A stretch of 64,000 nt of DNA from assembly GCA_023376005.1 (NCBI GenBank), contig CM042179.1, positions 19,997,270 through 20,061,269 of the forward strand, read 5' to 3'. Positions within the stretch are counted from its first letter, which is position 1; each line of letters opens with the position of its first letter. Shown piece after piece: positions 11,180 through 21,262 of this stretch. This DNA comes from Doryteuthis pealeii. Taxonomy: Eukaryota > Mollusca > Cephalopoda > Myopsida > Loliginidae. The position numbers and the translations under genes are program-made. The notes beneath the pieces are model-generated. The model made no database searches and had not been told where the DNA came from. It saw only the letters and a list, made by a program, of their open reading frames with translations.

Positions 11180-11485
11180 ATGTATCTCACGTATACGGGT
11201 CAGGCACAAGGCCCTATAAATGTAGGACCACCCACGAACCGAAGCAAATGGGTGGCGAGTGCAAAAAATGCGTTGATTCCGTCGGCATTCCTCCTCAAAG
11301 GGGCACCTCAATCAATGGGTAATAAACCCATTCATACCCCTTTAAATCAAGAGGGCAGGTGCTGCCTGGGGGGATGGACCCCTGGGATAAACGCTGTTAA
11401 TTACATCAGCGGTCCAGGGCCAAAGCCACTGGACTCCTGCCAAAAGGCAGAGTGGAGTTTTCCAAATACTCTGATAAAAAAGGTT
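11180..11485. other. GC-richer block, possible old repeat
   Basis: This 300-base stretch is clearly richer in G and C than its surroundings. It contains two overlapping plus frames (11131-11322 and 11180-11509) and a minus frame (11342-11578), none with a motif I recognise. The composition suggests a fragment of a transposable element such as a LINE 5' region, but no partner in the window supports that. Confidence 0.3.
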
Positions 11486-11591
11486 AATGCTGAAAGGAAT
11501 TATAAATGAAACAAGCAAACACAAAAAAAAAAAAAAAAATAACAGGAGGTTTACTTGAAACAGACGTTTTTCTTTCATTTATTATTTTTCA

Positions 11592-11699
11592 TTTTCAGAT
11601 TTGTTGATATACCTGGGTATTTTCAGATTTGTTGACATACCTGGGTATTTTCAGATTTGTTGATATACGTGAGTATTTTCAGATTTGTTGACACACGTT
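11592..11699. repeat. 28-bp tandem repeat, four copies
   Basis: Four tandem units start ttttcagatttgttga, with two-base variation per unit (gatatacctg, gacatacctg, gatatacgtg, gacacacgtt). The alternation of the gata and gaca forms suggests duplication of a two-unit block. Confidence 0.85.
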
Positions 11700-12014
11700 A
11701 CCAATGACTCATAAATATCCTTTCTTCAACTGACACAGTAAGGTTAAATCCTGTTTTAAAGAATGTTCAGTTCATTTTACAATCTACTAAGAGAATCGTA
11801 TTCTCGCATTATATTTTATTTGCTATATGTTTCTCTTGCAGAAAGAAAATGTATTTTTTGAATTGATATTTCTCACAAGTTACCGAAGCTTTGCATAATC
11901 TATGGTCCAAATAGCATTTCATCTGATGATAAAAATAACCAATCAAACAAAACAAACGACAACAACTTGTAGACCAAAGATTCTCTTGTCACACTCATCA
12001 GTTGTTTGAAAAAG
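11700..12014. other. Intergenic sequence
   Basis: No feature recognised. Confidence 0.3.
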
Positions 12015-12140
12015 GGATCATATTACCTTTAAGCACCCCATCTGCGATTTCGATTCATAAGGACATTTTTTTCATTTACACCGTCAAAATGTCCTTATGA
12101 ATCGAGATCGCAGATGGGGTGCTTAAAAGTAATATGGTCC
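12015..12140. mobile_element. MITE-like hairpin element M1, copy 1 (126 bp)
   Basis: Terminal inverted repeats of about 52 bases (12015-12068 and 12088-12140) pair almost perfectly. The arm includes aagcaccccatctgcgat and cgattcataaggacat. It is the same family as 12973-13196, whose arm includes aaggcacctcttttgcgat and cgattcgtgggga, with the same terminal ggaccatat. Too small to encode a transposase. The superfamily is unknown because no clear target-site duplication could be read. Confidence 0.8.
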
Positions 12141-12163
12141 GAAAAATGTAAATGAGAATTGAA

Positions 12164-12216
12164 TCATCATCATCATCATCATCATCATCAGGTCGCGTTG
12201 ATTTCATGGATTGCCA

Positions 12217-12264
<48 letters not shown>

Positions 12265-12650
12265 GGTCATCGTACCCGACAGGTCTGCCACACGGAATCC
12301 AGAATTCGTACAAAGCTGATTGATGTAGGTTTTTGGTTGACGGCCTACACTGGTGTGTCCAGGTGTAAGTGTCCACAGGAGATGATTATATGGAAATTTG
12401 ATCTCTCTGATAAGATAAAGCGAGAATTCTTTCAAGCTGTAGCTGTGACAGTGTTACTGTATGGCAGAACCACTCTAATGAAACGCTTAGAGAAAAAGTT
12501 AGATGTGAACTATACAAAAATACTGCGTGCTGTCTTGTATAAATCTTGGAATTAGCACCCCCTAAAAAAGCAGCTGTACAGCCACTTACCTCCCATCATA
12601 CAAACCATCCAAGTAAGACAAACAAGACATGATAGACATTGATTTATTGT
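12164..12650 (-). pseudogene. LINE-B 3' fragment with inverted 5' segment (twin-priming structure)
   Basis: Two adjacent pieces of the LINE family seen at 6962-7520 lie head to head. On the minus strand, from about 12382 down to 12164, one reads the last coding part (LLWT, then GHTSV, interrupted by shifts) and the terminal gat microsatellite, with a ct/ga microsatellite (12220-12260) inside. On the plus strand, from about 12385 to 12650, lies the preceding protein segment: KFDLSDKIKREFFQAVAV, LLYGRTT, KRLEKKLDVNYTKILRAV, then a PP(I)QTIQVR-type end in another frame. Read along the minus strand, this is an antisense 5' part followed by a sense 3' part with tail, the layout left by twin priming during target-primed reverse transcription. 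The junction is near 12382. The 72-codon plus frame at 12337-12555 covers most of the inverted segment. Confidence 0.75.
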
Positions 12651-12972
12651 ATACAAAAACATCATGGAACTATTCATATTAAGTACCTGCTACTTTCTTT
12701 ACTGTCTATTGACAGAGCAGAATTTCAATCATTTAATAATCAACGTGGTAAAAACATGGTAATTCCATCCATTGGTTTATTTGGACACTCTGTTATCTCC
12801 ACCACTAGACCAGGGGAAGGGGGTCGTTCTTTTTTCCCAATCTTATTGTTCCGAGACGCAATTCAAATTACCCATGCTGACTAAAACTAGATACAGGAGT
12901 TTCTTTTCCGTTTTTATGATCACGTAATCAGTTAAATGTGGAATTCCCAAAACTATTTATAATTAAAAACAT
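12651..12972. other. Intergenic sequence
   Basis: No gene or repeat partner recognised. The plus frame at 12639-12884 has no known motif. Confidence 0.3.
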
Positions 12973-13196
12973 TCACCATATGACCTTAAGGCACCTCTTT
13001 TGCGATTTCGATTCGTGGGGAAATTTTCAAAATCCGGTTAATTGTTTACAGATAATTTTTAGAGTTTTTTTTAAAATTATAAAACTAATCCCTAACCCTA
13101 ACTTCTAACAAACAACCGGATTTTTACGGTGTAAATGAAAAAAGTGTCCCCACGAGTTGAGATCGCGGAAGGGGGTGCCTTAAGGTCATATGGTCC
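12973..13196. mobile_element. MITE-like hairpin element M1, copy 2 (about 224 bp)
   Basis: Inverted repeats of about 55-60 bases at both ends (ccatatgaccttaaggcacc at the left; its complement ending tatggtcc at the right). The interior of about 100 bases contains ccctaaccctaac, a telomere-like string. Compared with copy 1, this member keeps a longer interior. Confidence 0.8.
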
Positions 13197-13345
13197 AAAA
13201 TATTTTAAATCAGATTCCTTTTTTGGTTGTAAACTATAAATTTAAAAATCTGACAATACATGTGTTCCTGCACAACTATTTAATTTTTTAATCGAAAAGA
13301 AATTGTCAATGAGAATATATCTATTAAATGTAAAATCAGAATAAA

Positions 13346-13346
<1 letters not shown>

Positions 13347-13402
<56 letters not shown>
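13347..13402. repeat. (TA)n microsatellite
   Basis: About 28 uninterrupted TA units just left of the Tc1-like element. Confidence 0.95.
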
Positions 13403-13405
<3 letters not shown>

Positions 13406-13437
13406 AAAAGTGCTCAATATAACTGATAGAGCATAAA

Positions 13438-15006
13438 CTACACCAATTCAGTGAAATGGAATATCCTGTTTTTTAAAGACACCTTTCATATTTCTCACTC
13501 AAATTTGTTTAAAATTGAACAGTATATCATTTGATATAATTTGATAACAGTATATCATTTTATATGTTTGATGTATGTAAATATTCTGGCCTTTTCTTCC
13601 TAATAATTTAAGGATTTACACATGATGAAATTTCATGAGTATTCCCAGTGTCAAAGAATTGGTATAAAAAGAGTGAAATCTTCCATGTTCAACATATTAT
13701 CGCCCAGTAACATAAATAACAAGAGTTAAAAAATATGTCGGAGGCACCAAAATAAAAAAAAAAAGAAGTCATTAATGCGTTGTGGGAAGCTGGCAAGGCT
13801 CAAAACAAGATAACTGTCCAGGTGGGATGCTCTTAGTTTGCCATCTCAAAGATAACAAGACGAACTTGTTAAAAACAGCCCATGATTCCAAAACCCAAGA
13901 CATCAGTTAGAAGTGAACGTCAGCTGAATAGGATCGTTATTTCCAATCGATTTGTCAATCATGGTGAAATTTCCACTGATGTTGGTGTAGTTGTTTCTCG
14001 ATCCACAACTCTCCGGAGACTCCATCAGCTCGGATATGACGGCAGGATACCGATTTCGAAGCCACTACTAACATTTAAACAAAAACGAAAGAGTTCGATA
14101 TTGGCTTGAGATCATCAAAGCTGGTTTCTTGATAAATGGAACCAGATCATCTTCAGTGATGAATCTAGATTCTGTATTTCCTTTAATGGTCTGGAGAAAG
14201 TCACACCATATGTGGCCCATACGTCTGGAGAAAGTCACAGATATGATGCCTTAATGCGTGAAAAAAAAAAAGAAGTTAAAATTCCCTCAATCTGTAATGG
14301 TTTTAGGACACCGGTTGTCACCGGTGTCGGAAAAATCTGCTTCTTGAAAATATCGATTAATGCTGCTGTTTATCAGAAATAATTTACTCATCCCATACAT
14401 TGAGGAGAAGTTTGGGTACAATGAATTCATCTTTCAGCATGGCCTTAACTCCACCCCACAGAGCGAAATCTACAAAAGAATGGTTCACGGAGAAGAGGAT
14501 ACCTGTTATTGATTAGCTTGCAAATATCTCACATGCAAATCCAATTGAAAATTTATGCGGAATCCTCAAGAGCCGATTAAGAAAAAATTATCAATAAAAT
14601 CTTAAAGAATTGAAACGAGTCATTGCTGAAGTGTGTATAGTGGTGTCAACGGAAACTTGTGATTTAATCGGTTCGTTTGCAGAACGAATGAAAGAAATAG
14701 TAAATACAAAAGGTAATACAATAAAGTATTAAGTGTACTAATATAGTTCTTCAAAAGTGTGTTCATTAATAAATTTTGAGAAAAAACAGGTTTTTGTATT
14801 TTCATTACTCGAAATAACAATCTTCAAATTTCAAAAAGTTCGCATTTCAAAGAAAACCTTGTTTGTCAATGAAATACAAACAGATTATTTTTACATATTG
14901 AATTAATATACTGTTTAGAACAAACTTTCAAAATTCAAATTCGAATGAGAAATATGAAATTTATTCGCAAAAAACTGAATAGTCTATTTCACTGAATTGA
15001 TGCAGT
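13438..15006 (+). mobile_element. Tc1/mariner-like DNA transposon, defective
   Basis: Imperfect inverted repeats of about 75-80 bases mark the ends: 13438-13516 on the left and 14928-15006 on the right. Both contain caattcagtgaaat and a variant of catatttctca. A TA lies directly outside the right end; the left TA is not clean. Between them is a plus-strand Tc1-type transposase relic (see 13730-14520). The length of about 1.57 kb is normal for the group. Confidence 0.8.
13730..14520 (+). pseudogene. Tc1-like transposase pseudogene
   Basis: DDE transposase that would cut at the element's inverted repeats. Only pieces are readable. The frame 13882-14109 (75 codons) has the DNA-binding to catalytic linker: VVSRSTTLRRLHQLGYDGRIP followed by KPLLTFKQK. 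Further on, near 14138-14172, WNQIIFSDESRF reads as the W..(v/i)(v/i)FSDES block that contains a catalytic Asp. Near 14420-14460, NEFIFQHGLNSTP corresponds to the block that normally reads QQDNAP and holds the next Asp, here lost. Stops and frameshifts separate the blocks, so it cannot be functional. Confidence 0.8.
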
Positions 15007-15048
15007 ATATTTAAATTAGCGTTGGGAAATCATGAGATCAAGAACGCT

Positions 15049-15127
15049 TGGTAACTCTCATCTTTTCGTCTATGTGATTTTCAAAGCCCAAGTCAGAATC
15101 ACATAGGTGAAAAGATGACAGTTACCA
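15049..15127. repeat. Hairpin (snap-back element), copy 2
   Basis: Arms of about 35 bases (15049-15083 and 15093-15127) pair with a few mismatches. The arm begins tggtaact, then catcttttc and ctatgtgatt. Related to 8996-9062 through the arm layout and the shared 3' flank. Confidence 0.75.
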
Positions 15128-15137
15128 AACCATTGAT

Positions 15138-15354
15138 TTTACGGGTTAGCTCAGTTGGTGGAGCGTTCGATACCGGCCCTCGCCAACTCAGCGTACGAGT
15201 AGCACAGGGATCTGTGCGTTAAAGTAAGGAGCTGGTAGGTGTGGCGCTCTACCTCAGACGCAAGAACAATCTCCTTGGTCTAGCACTAGGGAAAAGTGGA
15301 TAGACTCCCTCGTTGATCGGCTGATACCGACTTTAGGCCACCCCGACGTCATAC
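15138..15354 (+). repeat. SINE-like block with a tRNA-like head
   Basis: The string gggttagctcagttggtgga at about 15146-15165 has the look of a tRNA D-arm with A box. No B box or cloverleaf follows, so it is not a tRNA gene. The downstream part (ggcgctctacctcagacg, then about 80 bases) is unassigned. It abuts an opposite-strand SINE at 15355. Confidence 0.45.
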
Positions 15355-16015
15355 ACAGACACGTTTCGGCGTTTCACGCCTCCTCAGTGAGGCGCTACCC
15401 CTGGCTAGAAGCGAACTCCAAATGACTACTTGCCAACCTCTCGACCACTTTGACGGTTGCTGTAACGGGGCTGGTGTTTAAAATATTAAATACATAGGTT
15501 TGTTTACATATTTTATGATCACAGAGAGAGATCTAGCTTGCCTCTCCCGGTAGTTTTGCTACGCCCCTGGATACCAATCCAGGTATTTTTATGTCCCCAC
15601 GTATGTTATGTGCCATCTGGCCGTTGAATGAAAGGCTTCCTCCTGCTGGAGTGTCTCTCATTGGTGGGGTGAGCGGTTTAGTCACCGATGACCCAACTAT
15701 GAATCAGGTAGTACTTGGTTACATAGTGCCAGTAGCGCTTGATGACCTGACTATACACGCGTAAATACATATATACATACATATACAGTATATATAATAA
15801 GTCATCCACAGACACGTGTTTCGGCATTTCGTCCCTCCTCGGTGTGGCTAGACACAACAACTGTCCCTGGCTAGAAGCGAACTCCAACTGACTACTTGCC
15901 AACCTGATTTCTTAACCTCTCGGCCACTTTGATAGCTGTGGTAATGGGGGCTGATATTCAAACTATTTAATACAAAGGTTTATATACTGTAGGGAGATAT
16001 AGGTCTACCTGAAAT
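15355..16015 (-). repeat. Dimeric tRNA-derived SINE (family S-A), minus copy
   Basis: Related on the opposite strand to 56930-57425. Two tRNA-like heads are present (about 15362-15470 and 15808-15945), each followed on the minus strand by a conserved cgaaacacgtgtctgtgg-type block. The body lies between them: the complements of gcgctactggcactatgtaa and gtatccaggggcgtagcaaa. The head resembles tRNA-Leu or tRNA-Ser (gtggccgagaggttaagaaa on the sense strand). The 74-codon minus frame at 15678-15902 is not a gene. Confidence 0.75.
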
Positions 16016-16470
16016 TCTTGTATACATTTTTACATAGATTCAACTGGGCAACAAAATATAAAATAAAAAAATGAATATTTGGTAAAAATTATTTTTAGTT
16101 GGAGCCCTTAGAATATGTTGACGGCATCCCCTGCAGAGATGTAAGACCCGCACCTTTAAAAAAAATGAAAGTCCTGGGTAGCACACTAAACTGAACCAAA
16201 TGGTGAGGCTCGTGTTCTGGAGGTCTAGGGAGTGTAGAGTACCATTTCATTGCCTTTACTCCCAGTTCTACTCTGTTCCAGAGCGAAAGTACCTGTTAAG
16301 GTTCTATCTATCGAAAAAGTATACGGATCCCCCCCCAAAAAAAAAAAAACCCCTCTTAAAAACATAAAATGTACATAATACAATGTAAATGTACAATGAA
16401 CACGATTCTTTAATATTAACGTGTAAAATAATCTTTTCATGTGGACTTTGTCTTTTATTATTTATCCACG

Positions 16471-16641
16471 TAATATGCGACTTTCAGAGACCTAAATTTT
16501 AGCCTAATATTAGGAGGGTCACACTATAGGCGAGATACAAACTGTGTATGTAAATAGTTAGCCAGGGCTATGCCTACTTAGTATCTCGCGTAAAGTGGGA
16601 CATTAGGCGAAAATGTAGGCCTGAGAAAGTCGCATGATACC
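16471..16641. repeat. Inverted-repeat hairpin element
   Basis: Arms at about 16471-16541 and 16578-16641 are reverse complements with some mismatches: atgcgactttcagagacct on the left pairs with aggcctgagaaagtcgcat on the right, and gcgagatac with gtatctcgc further in. About 36 bases form the loop. MITE-like, with no coding capacity. Confidence 0.75.
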
Positions 16642-16693
16642 GGAATATATACAGTATATATTCATAAGGAGCATATATGAGCTTTGTATGCTA

Positions 16694-16713
16694 AGACACA
16701 CACACACACACAT

Positions 16714-16767
<54 letters not shown>

Positions 16768-16909
16768 AAGAATGTTTGTAACTTGTCAAATACAAGTCAT
16801 TTTCTCCTGACGATGACCTAAGGTCGAAACGAGTTGAGAATAATTAAAAAATAAATAGCATAAAAGAAATATTCCCGTTTGTTACTCACCCACCCACACA
16901 CATACCCCC

Positions 16910-16959
<50 letters not shown>

Positions 16960-17008
16960 CCATAATGACTATCATTAGTTAATAATACAAACATTTTATA
17001 TACCGCTA

Positions 17009-17096
<88 letters not shown>
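16694..17096. repeat. Microsatellite cluster (CA)n, (TA)n, (GA)n
   Basis: (CA)n then (TA)n at 16694-16764, (TA)n at 16912-16956, and a long (GA)n at 17011-17086 ending in a G-run at 17086-17096. The sequence between contains aggtcgaaacgagttgag, an unassigned short block. Confidence 0.9.
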
Positions 17097-17487
17097 CGTA
17101 AAAATATTTTAAATTGTCCTAAGGAGAATAAAACAATCAGCATTAAATAAAATATTTTTTTTGCCCTAGGATTGGAATTAAATATCTAATACTTGCTAAC
17201 AATCGAGACCCCCGGCGATGTTGGACAGTTTTTCAAACATTAGTATTTATCATTACAGTTTAACCCATTTACACATTCATAATCACTAATGATCGTCGCA
17301 AGTACTGGAACGACCAAATAAATAAATAAATAAATTTAGACATTTTTTTATTCAGCCATTAGATTAAAAGTATTTATCCATATCTACGATATCTTGCTCG
17401 CCGGTAGGAAAAACTTATTGAAAACTTAATAAAACTTTTTGACTTGTTTCGTTAAACTATCGTTTAATAGGTCTAAAATGAAATTTC

Positions 17488-17490
<3 letters not shown>
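17097..17490. other. Intergenic sequence
   Basis: No feature beyond a short (taaa)n tract near 17320. Confidence 0.3.
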
Positions 17491-17563
<73 letters not shown>

Positions 17564-17630
17564 TTTGTGTGTGTTTGTATCTGTTTCTCTGTGTATGTGT
17601 TTGTGTGTGGTTGTGTGTGTACGCATACAC
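17491..17630. repeat. Compound microsatellite (TA)n(TG)n
   Basis: TA units to about 17536, TG units to 17562, then a decayed TG-rich tail. Five overlapping frames on both strands here are repeat translations (Tyr-Ile and Cys-Val alternation). Confidence 0.95.
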
Positions 17631-17842
17631 ACCCTTACAGGAACATACGTTACATTTGTATGTACACCCCCGCAATTATTTCATCGTATTTTATTATTAT
17701 ATTTATCAAAAATATCTTGTTAGTACTATGAACGCCTACGCATATTCTATCTGCCTACACACATTTACACGCAGTAGGCGCTTATAAACCTTAAGTTTCA
17801 TGACAATATTTTCATGTACGTATATACCCTCAACGTAAGGGT

Positions 17843-17985
17843 GTCCCATCGGGATGTAATGGTTAGCAAGCTAGTCTCGCAGATCCATTACTTTTGGAAT
17901 AACGAGTTTGATCCTCGTTTGCGGCCATTGTGTCACATCCTACTCCGGGCAAACGGGTTAGGTATAACCTAAAACACGCTTACAT
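17843..17985 (+). repeat. tRNA-derived SINE (family S-B)
   Basis: The head atggttagcaagctagtctc (A-box region, about 17860) and a B-box-like gtttgatcc at about 17910 are about 50 bases apart. The tail reads ccattgtgtcacatcctact. A sister copy lies at 49540-49700, with the same head gttagcaagatagtctcgca. Confidence 0.7.
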
Positions 17986-18255
17986 ACAGTAATATGTATA
18001 ACAACTCTAAAGATACAATTAAGCCGGCAGATTATCGCGTATCCACCTACACAGTAGCATATACCACACACATTCACCTACACATACATATACGTATTGA
18101 ATAACATATCTAGAATAATACCCATGCTACGAAAAAAATTGGGTCGTTATCCAGAATAGGACGCCGATGAAATATGTTCACATTTTGTACATGAAGTTGT
18201 ACACATTTTAGATATTAAACACACGCGTACACAGGCACATAAGTTTGTGTAAGCG

Positions 18256-18280
18256 TGTTCGCGTGCGCGTGCGCGTGCGC
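18256..18280. repeat. Short alternating purine-pyrimidine tract (GTGCGC)n
   Basis: A gcgtgcgcgtgcgcgtgcgc run. Such alternating tracts can adopt Z-DNA; no function is inferred here. Confidence 0.7.
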
Positions 18281-18289
18281 GTTATTTAC

Positions 18290-18705
18290 ATTCACCATCC
18301 AGTTATTTCATTCATTTTAAATACTGAACAGTTCATTCATTTTATATATTGAACAGTTCAGTCATTTCATTTATCATTTATACTCGGCAATTTTATTAAT
18401 TTTATATACAGAACAATCCAGCCATTTCATTTATTATTTATATTGAACAATTCAGTCATTTCATTTATTATTTATTCTGAACAGTTCAGTCATTTCATTC
18501 ATCATTTTCTCTCAGTAATTTTATTGATTTTATTTACAGAACAATCCAGCCATTTCATTCATCCTTTATTCTGAACAGTTCAGTCATTTCATTCATTATC
18601 TATGCTGAATAGTTCAGTCATTTCATTCAATTTATATACTTAACTGTTCAGTCTTTATAATATACTGAACAGTTCAGACATTTCATTCATTTTATACTGA
18701 ACAAT
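18290..18705. repeat. Degenerate minisatellite with a two-level period
   Basis: Units of about 35-45 bases built on gaacagttcagtcatttcat. A longer period of about 127 bases is visible: cagaacaatccagccatttc at about 18410 recurs at about 18537 with the same preceding context. No coding frame. Confidence 0.8.
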
Positions 18706-18945
18706 AATATTAAAAAAAAACAACACTTTTTCAATTAGATACAATTACCCCACTCACCATGTTTCTTTAGCATTTCCCTTTCGCAATCACTAAAATAATT
18801 GTCCATATATAATTTTGTTAAGTTAAATGTAACTGTTCAGTAAAAGATGATGAAAATTACTGAGTAAAATGGTGAATGTATTGCATTTTTATATTTTGTA
18901 AATGAACATATATTTCTTTGTTGTGCTATTCTACATAAGTCCCAA

Positions 18946-18947
<2 letters not shown>

Positions 18948-19040
<93 letters not shown>
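18948..19040. repeat. Compound microsatellite (CA)n(TA)n
   Basis: About 49 bases of CA followed by about 45 of TA with one slip. Confidence 0.95.
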
Positions 19041-19042
<2 letters not shown>

Positions 19043-19504
19043 GTATTCATAAAGGCATAATTATTTATTGACTTATTTATTCATTTTAATTCACACATTC
19101 ATACTCCTCAACCTTGCATAACGCCTCTTCTTGTACGTACCCTCCAAACTAGTCACAACTTAAACATTCCGTGACCTGCCCATGACCCTAGCAGATATTT
19201 TCCCTCTCAGCGACCCCAAAAGAAAATAACTCATGCTAGTTTGAGAGCTGAAAAGAGTCATTTGATATGAGTCAGTCAATCAAAGTTGGGAGGGGGGGGA
19301 AACGTGTGCAACTGTTAGGTCATCAGAAATTGTATCTATTCCTATTTCATTCTTTTCCTCCACCCACATCCTGTCTTTATCTCTCCCCCGCTTCGCTTTT
19401 TACAATTCCATTTTTTTCTATTCTCACTGATAACTTTTTTTTGCATTGTATGAATTACAATTATTTGAAATAACTACAATTGCTATTTCACTGATATCCA
19501 TCTA

Positions 19505-19556
<52 letters not shown>
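19505..19556. repeat. (ACT)n trinucleotide microsatellite
   Basis: About 17 uninterrupted units of ACT/CTA. Confidence 0.95.
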
Positions 19557-19854
19557 GTACATTTTCAATACTCATTCAATTCATTAGTAACATTTTCTCA
19601 ATTAACTCTTCATTTTTTCCCCAATTTTTAACACGTTGAGTATATTGTTATTTTTTGCTAACATTATTGCTAAATGATGATAATTGCCGATTAACAATCA
19701 CCATAAAAATCAATATTGTTATCTTGAAGCACAATTCATAACCATTATCATTATCAATATCAAAATATTATCATTATGTATTATCATTATTAAAAATATC
19801 AGTGAATATTAATAGCAATCAACAAAAATCATTAGCAATATAACTTATATCCAC

Positions 19855-20990
19855 TTAAATTAGTACATATTATAAAATAGCACATTAAAAATAGTACATT
19901 AAATTGTATATGTTAAAATAGTACATTATAAATAGTACGTGTAATAAATAGTACATTATAAATAGTACGTGAAATAAATAGTACGTGTAATAAATAGTAC
20001 ATTATAGATAGTACGTGTAATAAATAGTACATTATAGATAGTACGTGTAATAAATAGTAAATTATAGTAAAATAGTACATTATAATAGTGTAATAAATAG
20101 TACATTATAATAGTACGTGTAATAAATAGTACATTATAAATAGTAGTGTATTAAATAGTAGTAAAATAGTACATTATAAATAGTAATAAATAGTACATTA
20201 TAAATAGTACGTGAAATAAATAGTACGTGTAATAAATAGTACATATAGATAGTAGTGTAATAAATACATTATAGATACGTGTAATAAATAGTAAATTATA
20301 ATAGTACATAAATAGTACATTATAGATAGTACGTGTAATAAATAGTAAATTATAAATAGTACGTGTAATAAATAGTACATTATAGTACGTGTAATAAATA
20401 GTACATTATAGTAATATAAATAGTACGTGTACGTGTAATAAATAGTACATTATAAATAGTAGTAAATTATAAATAGTACGTGTAATAAATAACGTGTAAT
20501 AAATAGTACATTATAGATAGTACGTGTAATAAATAGTATAAATTATAAATAGTACGTGTAATAAATAGTACATTATAAATAGTAAATTATAAATAGTACG
20601 TGTAATAAATAGTACATTATAATAGTACGTAATAAATAGTACAAGTACACTAAACAGTACATGTTATAAATAGAACACGATGAATAGTACATGTAAATAG
20701 TATATTAAATTACACGTATTAGAAATTGTATATTAAGTAGTATATGTTAAAAATAGTACATTAAATAGTATGTGTTATAAATTATACAATAAATTGTTCA
20801 TTATAAATAGTACATCAAATCGGTGTTGTGAATAGTACATATGGTATATTTCATGAATAGTACATTATATACAACATGTTATAGATAGTGCATGTTATAA
20901 ATGATATGTTAAATGATACATGTTATAAATAGTAAATTATAAATAGCACGTGTTATAAAAAGTACATTATAAATAGTATGTATTGTAAAT
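19855..20990. repeat. 30-bp AT-rich tandem array
   Basis: Unit of about 30 bases, gtacgtgtaataaatagtac followed by attatagata, best kept at 19980-20070. Spacing there is exactly 30. Units elsewhere have lost or gained segments, and the edges (from about 20640) grade into diverged tac/ata text. Each unit carries gtacgtg and a gtac palindrome. The 60-codon minus frame at 20198-20380 is a Tyr/Leu-rich reading of the array, not a gene. Confidence 0.85.
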
Positions 20991-21209
20991 ATTAAATTTA
21001 ACTTTTTCAGTACACTTATTTGCATAATTAGTAATTAATTTTTAATCTTTGCTTTTTCAGTAATTGGCACTGTTCTATTTTTAAAATATAAATATAAGTC
21101 CTTTATTATAAATTTAATTTAAAATTTAATCCTAATTTAAATAATTTAATTTATATTTAAATTTTAATATAAATATGAATCATTTTCTTCTTCAATTATC
21201 ATTTATAAA

Positions 21210-21262
<53 letters not shown>

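Noticed and set aside
15146..15220. tRNA gene
   Set aside because: There is a D-arm and A-box-like start, but no B box, anticodon arm or acceptor pairing; it is a SINE-like head.
17426..17787. Several overlapping frames on both strands
   Set aside because: They run through the TA/TG microsatellite and consist of Tyr-Ile, Cys-Val or His-Thr repeats.
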